Of a stretch of DNA of 64,000 bases, positions 58,138 through 64,000 are shown piece by piece (positions within the stretch are counted from its first letter, which is position 1; each line of letters starts with the position of its first letter). The stretch spans positions 1,919,501 through 1,983,500 of the forward strand of contig NZ_PDCM01000001.1 of NCBI RefSeq assembly GCF_008634025.1. Reading direction: 5' to 3'. Origin of the DNA: Streptomyces albofaciens JCM 4342. Lineage in GTDB: Bacteria; Actinomycetota; Actinomycetes; Streptomycetales; Streptomycetaceae. The notes beneath the pieces were generated by a model. The model was not told the DNA's origin. It saw only the letters and a list, made by a program, of their open reading frames with translations, and ran no database searches. The translations under genes were made by a program, and so were the position numbers.

Positions 58138-59151
58138 TCACGGCGCCGTCGGCTCCTGGCCCCGCGGTTCCGGGGGGCCGTACGAGGCGTCGACGAGGCG
58201 GGTGCCGAGGTCGCGCAAGTAGGCGATCAGCTCGGGCGGTTCGTGTACCTCGAAGGGGACGCCGAGGAAGCCCAGCCGGTACGCGAGCCAGTCCAGCGCG
58301 TCACCGCCCGTCCGCAGCAGACAGGAGCCGGGCGTGAGCGGTTCCAGGAGGCCCGTGCCGGCGGGGAGGCGGCGGGCGGCGTCCTCCAGGGTGGTGTGCA
58401 GGGTGACCAGCGCCCGGTAACGGGCGCGGTGGCTGACGATGGACTCGGCGACGAACGCGGCGGCGTCCGGGGTGGGCGGACGGCGGTCCGCCGCGCAGCG
58501 GGCGCCGGTGGGCCGGGGCTCGCCGATCCGGTCGGCCCGGAACGTACGCCAGTCCGCGCGGTCCAGGTCGTACGCGACCAGATACCACCGGTGATCGGCG
58601 CTGACCAGCCGGTACGGCTCGGTGTGCCGCCTGCTCGGGGTGCCGTCCGCCGCGGCGTACGCGAAGCGGACCCGCTCGCGGCGGTGGCAGGCGGTGGCCA
58701 GGGCGGTCAGCACGGCAGGGTCGGTCACCGGGGCCTCGCCGCCGCCGGTGAGTAGGCCGTACAGCGGGACGGTGGCTTCCTGGAGGGCGGTCACGCGGTT
58801 CCGCAGCCGGGCGGGCAGCACCTGCTCCAGCTTGGCGAGGGCCCGTACGGAGGTCTCCGCCACGTCGGCGACCGTGCCGCCCGCGGCGGCGTACAGGCCG
58901 ACCGCGATGGCGACGGCCTCGTCGTCGTCCAGGAGGAGCGGCGGCATGGCGGTGCCGGAGGCGAGGCGGTAGCCGCCGATGGCGCCGAGGGCCGCGTCCA
59001 CGGGATAGCCCAGGTCGCGCAGCCGTTCGATGTCGCGGCGGACCGTGCGCGGGCTGACGCCCAGCCGCTCCGCCAGCTCGGTGCCGGTCCGCTCGCGGCC
59101 GGTCTGCAGCAGTGTGAGGAGCTTCAGGAGGCGGGCCGGGGTGTCGCTCAT
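58138..59151 (-). CDS. HTH/WYL-domain transcriptional regulator
   Basis: 337 residues. N-terminal DeoR-like HTH (ARLLKLLTLLQTGRERTGTE, VSPRTVRRDIERLRDLGYPV), then a WYL domain (VRFAYAAADGT, RLVSADHRWYLVAYDLDRADWR) and a C-terminal extension. WYL domains sense nucleic-acid-like or small ligands. It is divergent from a UvrA paralogue 63 bp away, which it probably controls. ATG 59151 gives the typical SDTPARLL start; an in-frame ATG 30 bp upstream is possible. Confidence 0.9.
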   Translation of the reverse strand: MSDTPARLLKLLTLLQTGRERTGTELAERLGVSPRTVRRDIERLRDLGYPVDAALGAIGGYRLASGTAMPPLLLDDDEAVAIAVGLYAAAGGTVADVAETSVRALAKLEQVLPARLRNRVTALQEATVPLYGLLTGGGEAPVTDPAVLTALATACHRRERVRFAYAAADGTPSRRHTEPYRLVSADHRWYLVAYDLDRADWRTFRADRIGEPRPTGARCAADRRPPTPDAAAFVAESIVSHRARYRALVTLHTTLEDAARRLPAGTGLLEPLTPGSCLLRTGGDALDWLAYRLGFLGVPFEVHEPPELIAYLRDLGTRLVDASYGPPEPRGQEPTAP

Positions 59152-59189
59152 GCCGTCCAGGGTGCCGCAGAAGGCGGCCATGTTCTGAC

Positions 59190-59207
59190 CTAGTTCCTTC
59201 CTAGCGT
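59190..59207. promoter_or_regulatory. Divergent control region of WYL regulator and UvrA paralogue
   Basis: CTAG-N7-CTAG (59190-59204) followed by TAGCGT (59202-59207), which lies 7 bp before ATG 59215 and could be the -10 of a leaderless UvrA-like mRNA. The repeated CTAG motif is a candidate operator. Confidence 0.4.
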
Positions 59208-59214
59208 GGCCCGT

Positions 59215-61668
59215 ATGGGAGCACAGCACGCCGACCGGGGCACGAGTACCGCCGGAACCCTTGGCACCACTGACACCGATTGCATCACCATCACCGGTGC
59301 CCGCGAGCACAACCTCAAGGATGTGGACGTCGAGATCCCCAAGGGCCGCATCACGGTCTTCACCGGGGTGTCCGGCTCGGGTAAGTCCTCACTGGTCTTC
59401 GACACCGTGGCGGTGGAGTCGCAGCGCCAGCTGAACGAGACCTATACCTGGTACGTGCGCAACCAGCTGCCCAAACACGAGCGGCCCAAGGCGGACACCA
59501 TCGAGCGACTCGCCCCGGCGATCGTCGTGGACCAGCGGCCCGTCGGGGGCGGCGCCCGCTCCACCGTCGGCACCATGACCGACATCCACGCCGTCCTGCG
59601 GGTGCTGTTCTCGCGCTGCGGCACGCCGTCCGCCGGCGAGGCCACCGCGTACTCCTTCAACGACCCCGCCGGGATGTGCCCCGAGTGCGCCGGGCTGGGC
59701 CGTACCACCCGTATCGACCTGGACCGTTTCTTGGACACCGGCCGCTCCCTCAACGAGGGCGCGATCCGCTTCCCGCCGCTCGCCGTCGGCACCGCGGGCT
59801 GGCAGATCTACGCCACCTCCGGCCTCTTCGACCCGGACGAGCCCCTGGAACGGTACGGGCCCGAGAAGTGGGACCTGCTGCTGTACGGCAAGGGCTTCAA
59901 GGTCAAGCGCGGTGAGCGCGGCTACAACAACACGTACGAGGGACTGGTCGAGCACTTCGACCGGCGCTATGTGAAGCGGGGCCTGGCGGCGCTCCCCGAG
60001 AAGACGAGGGAGATGGTGCGCGCCTTCGCGAAGGACGGCACCTGCCCGCGGTGCCGGGGCGGCCGGCTGACCGAGGCGGCACTGAAGTCGCAGGTCGCCG
60101 GGCGGAACATCGCCGAGATGGCGGCCCTGGAGGTCACCGAGCTGAGCGCGGTCCTGCGGGGCATCGACCCGGCCGACGAGCCGGTGGGCGCGGCCATCGC
60201 GGCCCGGGCCGTCACCGCGCTGGACCGGCTGACGGACATCGGCCTCGGCTACCTCAGCCTCGACCGGCCGACCGACACGCTGTCCGGAGGTGAGGGGCAG
60301 CGGCTGAAGACGGTGCGCCACCTGGGCAGCAGCCTGACGGGCATGACGTACATCTTCGACGAGCCGAGCACCGGGCTGCACCCGAGCGATGTGCGACGGC
60401 TCAACGACCTGCTGGTACGGCTGCGCGACAAGGGCAACACCGTGCTCGTCGTCGAACACGACCGGGATGTGATCGCCATCGCCGACCATGTGGTGGACAT
60501 GGGCCCGGGGGCCGGGGCACAGGGCGGCGAGGTGGTCTACGCCGGGACGGTGCGCGGGCTGGCGGCGGCCGACACGCCGACGGGCCGGGGGCTGCGGCGG
60601 GTGACGGACGTGAAGAAGGAGCCCCGTAGGCCCGGCGGCCTGCTGACCGTACGGGACGTGACGCTGCACAACCTGAAGGGCGTGGACTTCTCCGTACCCA
60701 CCGGGGTGCTCACGGTGGTCACGGGCGTGGCGGGTTCGGGCAAGAGCACGCTGGTGTCCGGGGCGTTCGTGGGCGCGCACCCGGAGGCGATCGTGGTCGA
60801 CCAGTCCGCGATCGGGGTGTCCGCGCGGTCCACACCGGCCACGTACCTCGGGGTGATGGACGCGATACGGACACTGTTCGCGCGGGCGAACGGCGTACCG
60901 GCGGGCCTGTTCAGCTTCAACTCGGCCGGGGCGTGCGAGGCGTGCCGGGGGCGCGGGGAGATCCACACGGACCTGGCGTACCTGGACCCGGTGACGACGA
61001 CCTGCGAGACGTGCCGGGGGCGGCGCTTCAAGGACGACGTGCTCGGGCTGACCCTGGGCAGGCGGTCGATCGCGGACGTGCTGGAGATGACGGGGGCGGA
61101 GGCGCAGGAATTCTTCGCGGGTGGGGACGGGGGAGGCGGTGGGACCGCTGGGGTCGGCGAGAGCGGTGAGACCGGTGAGACCGACGAGAGCGGTGCCGGG
61201 TCGGCGGACAGGCAGACGGCCGGGGGCGACGAAACAGCCGGGATCGTACGGAAGTTGGCAGCGCTCATCGACGTCGGACTCGGATACCTGACGCTGGGGC
61301 AGTCGGTGTCGTCCCTGTCCGGCGGCGAACGGCAGCGGCTCAAGCTGGCCACCCGGCTGCACCGTACGGGAAGCCTGTACGTGCTGGACGAGCCGACGAC
61401 CGGGCTGCACATGGCCGATGTCGACGGGCTGCTGGACCTGCTGGACCGGCTGGTGGACGGCGGCAACACCGTCCTGGTGATCGAGCACGACCTGGACGTG
61501 GTGAAGCGGGCGGACTGGGTGGTGGACCTCGGGCCCGGCGGCGGCCGCCGGGGCGGCGAGATCGTGTTCGCCGGGACGCCGCGCGACCTGGTGTCCGCGC
61601 GCGGCTCGGTGACCGCCGCGTGCCTGCGGGCCTCGCTCGACGGTGGGCTACTCGATGGTGCGCTGTAG
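59215..61668 (+). CDS. UvrA-like ABC ATPase (UvrA2/DrrC type)
   Basis: 817 residues, shorter than UvrA (~950). Two ABC modules: Walker A GVSGSGKSS and GVAGSGKST, signature LSGGEGQRLK and LSGGERQRLK, Walker B YIFDEPSTGLHP and YVLDEPTTGLHM. Zinc-ribbon Cys pairs remain (CPECAGLG, CPRCRGGR; CEACRGRG, CETCRGRR), but the UvrB-binding domain is reduced. Such paralogues protect DNA or give self-resistance to DNA-binding drugs. A Gly/Glu/Ser-rich insert at about 640-670 is low complexity. GTG 59206 is an alternative start. Its end overlaps the next, convergent, gene by 21 bp. Confidence 0.9.
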   Translation: MGAQHADRGTSTAGTLGTTDTDCITITGAREHNLKDVDVEIPKGRITVFTGVSGSGKSSLVFDTVAVESQRQLNETYTWYVRNQLPKHERPKADTIERLAPAIVVDQRPVGGGARSTVGTMTDIHAVLRVLFSRCGTPSAGEATAYSFNDPAGMCPECAGLGRTTRIDLDRFLDTGRSLNEGAIRFPPLAVGTAGWQIYATSGLFDPDEPLERYGPEKWDLLLYGKGFKVKRGERGYNNTYEGLVEHFDRRYVKRGLAALPEKTREMVRAFAKDGTCPRCRGGRLTEAALKSQVAGRNIAEMAALEVTELSAVLRGIDPADEPVGAAIAARAVTALDRLTDIGLGYLSLDRPTDTLSGGEGQRLKTVRHLGSSLTGMTYIFDEPSTGLHPSDVRRLNDLLVRLRDKGNTVLVVEHDRDVIAIADHVVDMGPGAGAQGGEVVYAGTVRGLAAADTPTGRGLRRVTDVKKEPRRPGGLLTVRDVTLHNLKGVDFSVPTGVLTVVTGVAGSGKSTLVSGAFVGAHPEAIVVDQSAIGVSARSTPATYLGVMDAIRTLFARANGVPAGLFSFNSAGACEACRGRGEIHTDLAYLDPVTTTCETCRGRRFKDDVLGLTLGRRSIADVLEMTGAEAQEFFAGGDGGGGGTAGVGESGETGETDESGAGSADRQTAGGDETAGIVRKLAALIDVGLGYLTLGQSVSSLSGGERQRLKLATRLHRTGSLYVLDEPTTGLHMADVDGLLDLLDRLVDGGNTVLVIEHDLDVVKRADWVVDLGPGGGRRGGEIVFAGTPRDLVSARGSVTAACLRASLDGGLLDGAL

Positions 61669-62316
61669 CAGGCCCCACGTGAACTCCGCGACGGTGGCGT
61701 GGCGTTCGCCCTGCGCGTCGGGCGCGGTGAAGGCGAGCCGCCAGCGGGTGGGGGCGGTGCCCTCCATGGGGCGGGCCGGGGCGAAGGCGCGGGCGACCTC
61801 GTCGACCGTGCAGGACCAGGGGACGAGGTCGTCGGCCGTACGCAGGGTGGGGCCGGGTGCGCCCGGCGCCCGGACGAGCCACGCGTTCCACGCGGCGCCC
61901 TGCGGGCCGGTCAGCACCTCGAAGCGCAGTTCGGGCCACAGCGGTACGGGCCAGGTCAGCGCCTCGCAGGTCAGATCGCCGATGCGGCGGGTGGTGACGG
62001 ACTCGGGGCGGCCGAGCAGCGAGCGGTAGCGCTGCACCGCGCCTCGGGAGCGCGGCGAGTGGGCCCAGGCCTGCCAGCGGCGGTTGGCCTCGCGCAGGTC
62101 GGCGCGCGAGGCGCCGAGCGTGCGCAGCGCGTCCTCGACCAGGCCGGGCTGGTGGTCGGCCATCCGGCGCAGCAGGACGAGCTGGAAGGCGAGGGGGCCG
62201 TCGGAGGGCGCGCCCGGGCCGTCGCCGGGCCTGCCGGATGCGTCGCCGGGTCCGCCGGAGCCGCCGCCGGGTCCGCCGGAAGATCCGTTGTCAGTGGTGG
62301 GGTCCATGATGGACAT
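61648..62316 (-). CDS. Conserved hypothetical protein
   Basis: 222 residues. A Gly/Pro-rich first ~40 residues (repeats of GGPGD type) lead to a helical segment LAFQLVLLRRMADHQPGLVEDALRTLGASRADLREANRRW and a beta-rich half with LWPELRFEVLTGPQGAAWNAWLVR and VPWSCTVDEVARAF. No family recognised. No obvious ribosome site; ATG 62307 is an alternative. Codon bias supports coding. Confidence 0.65.
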   Translation of the reverse strand: MSIMDPTTDNGSSGGPGGGSGGPGDASGRPGDGPGAPSDGPLAFQLVLLRRMADHQPGLVEDALRTLGASRADLREANRRWQAWAHSPRSRGAVQRYRSLLGRPESVTTRRIGDLTCEALTWPVPLWPELRFEVLTGPQGAAWNAWLVRAPGAPGPTLRTADDLVPWSCTVDEVARAFAPARPMEGTAPTRWRLAFTAPDAQGERHATVAEFTWGLLQRTIE

Positions 62317-62377
62317 GGTCGCGGATCCGGCGGATCCGGGCGTGCGGACGGGGCTTCTCAGGACTCGTCACGGCTCG

Positions 62378-62611
62378 TCACGGCTCGTCGGACGGCCGCT
62401 CGTCCGGGGGCAGGCGGCGCAGGATGGCTTGGTGTTCGGTTTCGGTGACCTGTTCACCGGAGGAGGGGAGGAGCTGGGGGATGGTGCCGATGATCGGGTA
62501 ACGGCGGCGCAGACGGGGGTTGTAGAGCACGTCCTCCGGCAGGAGCAGGGACAGCGGCCCCTTGTCGATCGGACAGACGAGGATCTTCAGCAGCGGGTCG
62601 TCGGGCTTCAC
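62378..62611 (-). CDS. Trm112-like small protein
   Basis: 77 residues: LLKILVCPIDKGPLSLLLPED, LRRRYPIIGTIPQLLP and VTETEHQAILRRL. This is the Trm112/UPF0434 fold (CPxCKGxL core), here with only one Cys, so zinc binding is probably lost. Relatives activate methyltransferases, and a methyltransferase gene lies upstream in the same direction. GTG 62611 overlaps the transporter stop as GTGA. Confidence 0.85.
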   Translation of the reverse strand: MKPDDPLLKILVCPIDKGPLSLLLPEDVLYNPRLRRRYPIIGTIPQLLPSSGEQVTETEHQAILRRLPPDERPSDEP

Positions 62612-63588
62612 GGGTCGGCTCCTTGGGCGGGGGCGGCGGGCTCCGGCTCCGGCGCTCGTTCCGGGCCCGGTGCCGAGGCGTCGGTGTCCTGGCGGGGCAG
62701 GGTGAGCAGGACGAGTACGGCCATCGCGGTGCCGCCCAGGCGCAGCGCGAGGCGCAGGGGGTCGGCGGGCAGCGGCTCGCCGAAGGCGACCGTGCCGCAG
62801 GCGGCGGTGAAGACACAGGTGACGGTGGTGCACACGGGGACGATCAAGGAGGCACGGCAGCGCTGGAGCGCGGTCTGCGACAGCACCAGGCCGACCGCGC
62901 CGGTGAAGAGCAGCAGATAGGGATACGGGGAGGTGAACAGGGCGCGGACGGTGCCCGCCGGGTCGCGCGCGTCCAGCAGTCCGGAGACGCCTTTGACGGC
63001 GAGCGAGCTGACGCCGTAGAGCAGGCCGACGGCCACGCCGTAGGGGACGCCCGAGGACGGCTGCCGGTGGCGGCGCTTGGCGCGCCGCTCGGCGGACCCG
63101 TACAGCCACAGCCCCGCGGCCAGCGACGGCAGCGCGATGGCCAGCAGGGTGCCGGCGGGGGCGGTGCGGGTGACCGTGCTCGCACCGTTGCCCTGGAGGG
63201 ATGCGACGACCATGCCGAGCGCGAGCAGGATGGCCAGGATGCCGCGCCGCTCCCGGCCGCTGGTGCGCTCGCCGAGGAAGACGGAGGACAGGAGGAGCAG
63301 CAGGACCAGCCCGGAGACGAAGATGCCCTGCGCGGCGGCGATGGGGAGGGTGCGGTAGACCGCGAGCTGGGCGGCGAAGCCGGCGGCGAGGGCCAGCGAG
63401 CCGCCGAGCCACAGTGGACTGCTCAGCAGGTGGCGGACCAGCCGGGCGGGCTGCCGGGTGCTGAGCGCGGGCAGCCCGGACAGGGCGCGCTTCTCCAGCA
63501 CGAAGCCGGTGCTGTACAGGACGTTGGCGAGCAGCGCGGACGCCACGCCCCACCACAGCACCGCCCTACTCCCTTCTCCGGCGGGCAT
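62608..63588 (-). CDS. DMT/NIPA-like membrane transporter
   Basis: 326 residues, nine to ten hydrophobic helices. VASALLANVLYSTGFVLEKRALSGL and AAAQGIFVSGLVLLLLLSSVFLGERTSG, with a repeat in LLLFTGAVGLVLSQTALQRC and CVFTAACGTVAFGEPL, fit the EamA/NIPA-like branch of the drug/metabolite superfamily. Substrate unknown. The C-terminus is an Ala/Pro/Glu tail. Its start overlaps the methyltransferase end by 23 bp and its stop overlaps the Trm112-like start, so the three form one operon. Confidence 0.88.
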   Translation of the reverse strand: MPAGEGSRAVLWWGVASALLANVLYSTGFVLEKRALSGLPALSTRQPARLVRHLLSSPLWLGGSLALAAGFAAQLAVYRTLPIAAAQGIFVSGLVLLLLLSSVFLGERTSGRERRGILAILLALGMVVASLQGNGASTVTRTAPAGTLLAIALPSLAAGLWLYGSAERRAKRRHRQPSSGVPYGVAVGLLYGVSSLAVKGVSGLLDARDPAGTVRALFTSPYPYLLLFTGAVGLVLSQTALQRCRASLIVPVCTTVTCVFTAACGTVAFGEPLPADPLRLALRLGGTAMAVLVLLTLPRQDTDASAPGPERAPEPEPAAPAQGADP

Positions 63589-64000
63589 GGACGAGCAGGA
63601 TGGAGGCCAGTGACGGCAGGTGGCAGGCGGCGCGGTCCAGGGGCCGCAGCGGACGCGGCACGTCGTGGTACGGCGCGCCCGCGATCCGTACGGCCTCGAA
63701 GCCGCACGCCGTCAGGAAGCCGCGCAGCGCGCGGGCGGTGTAGAGGCGCAGATGGCCGACGACCTGGGTGCCGGGCCGGCCGTGGATGCCTCGCATGCTC
63801 ACCTCCGAGAAGACGGGCTGGATCCCCGCGAGCAGCAGCCCGCGGTTGTACCAGGCGGCGAGATTGGGGGTGGAGAGCATCAGGTGACCGCCGGGGCGCA
63901 GCACCCGCCGCAGTTCGTCCAGGGCCGCGTCGGGGTCGACGAGATGCTCGATGACCTCGCTGAAGAGCACGGCGTCGGCGGCGCCGTCCGCGAACGGCAG
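63566..64000 (-). CDS. Class I SAM-dependent methyltransferase, C-terminal part
   Basis: Only the last ~144 codons are in the window. DAVLFSEVIEHLVDPDAALDELRRVLRPGGHLMLSTPN is the motif II-III region of class I methyltransferases; the start and SAM loop are beyond the right edge. Downstream part: HLRLYTARALRGFLTACGFEAVRIAGAPYH. Substrate unknown. First visible gene of the operon with the transporter and the Trm112-like protein. Confidence 0.85.
   Translation of the reverse strand: MPFADGAADAVLFSEVIEHLVDPDAALDELRRVLRPGGHLMLSTPNLAAWYNRGLLLAGIQPVFSEVSMRGIHGRPGTQVVGHLRLYTARALRGFLTACGFEAVRIAGAPYHDVPRPLRPLDRAACHLPSLASILLVHARRRRE

Noticed and set aside
59389..61488. 699-residue frame antisense to the UvrA paralogue
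   Set aside because: Shadow frame with no recognisable domain.

Overview
The window is high-GC actinobacterial DNA, almost certainly Streptomyces. Support comes from very high GC at third codon positions, frequent GTG starts, many 4-nt ATGA/GTGA gene overlaps, a hrdA-type sigma factor beside dnaG, an mbl-type divergent actin, GlnR-, DmdR- and sigmaR-like sites, and secreted proteins with actinobacterial repeat families. The species cannot be named from sequence alone.

Layout. 0-1.6 kb: 5' end of an APC permease, a minisatellite and a small membrane protein. 1.65-7.1 kb: an SDR and the assimilatory nitrite reductase operon (FAD protein, nirB, nirD) behind a candidate GlnR box. 7.3-10.2 kb: TetR/GNAT pair divergent from a KAS III paralogue. 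10.5-12.9 kb: ferritin-like and hemerythrin pair, then a KGG stress protein with a sigmaB-like promoter. 13.1-17.0 kb: a GH129-like lipoprotein and a Fes-type siderophore esterase flanking an iron box. 17.5-24.0 kb: TauE exporter, cupin, CutA, secreted protease, YdcF, GGCT, adenosine/adenine deaminase, and a MarR + SnoaL pair behind a SoxR-like promoter. 24.1-28.7 kb: nasA with its own GlnR box, divergent sirohydrochlorin chelatase and dgt. 29-37.2 kb: ferredoxin reductase, threonine dehydratase, dnaG, hrdA, xylulokinase, YtxH. 37.5-37.9 kb: three tRNA genes.

37.9-47.5 kb looks like an accessory segment beside the tRNAs. It holds a decayed IS701-type transposase, a 1177-residue secreted ALF-repeat/coiled-coil protein coupled to a small membrane-anchored protein, a small secreted protein, a trypsin-fold VCBS protein without His or Ser of the triad, and an acyltransferase. 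47.5-51.8 kb: a glycosyltransferase, an unknown beta-rich protein divergent from a three-repeat MABP-like protein, and an isolated PucR DNA-binding domain. 52-64 kb: a one-chain xanthine dehydrogenase, thioredoxin (sigmaR promoter), a histidine phosphatase, mbl, a WYL regulator divergent from a UvrA paralogue, a hypothetical protein, a Trm112-like protein, a DMT transporter and a methyltransferase cut by the window end.

How it works together. NasA reduces nitrate to nitrite and NirBD reduces nitrite to ammonium. The CbiX-like chelatase would supply siroheme for NirB. Similar GlnR-type boxes at the same distance from the nir and nas start codons argue for shared nitrogen control. A second theme is short GC-rich tandem repeats, which fill at least seven intergenic gaps and also extend several proteins (TetR tail, KGG protein, XDH linker, lipoprotein N-terminus).
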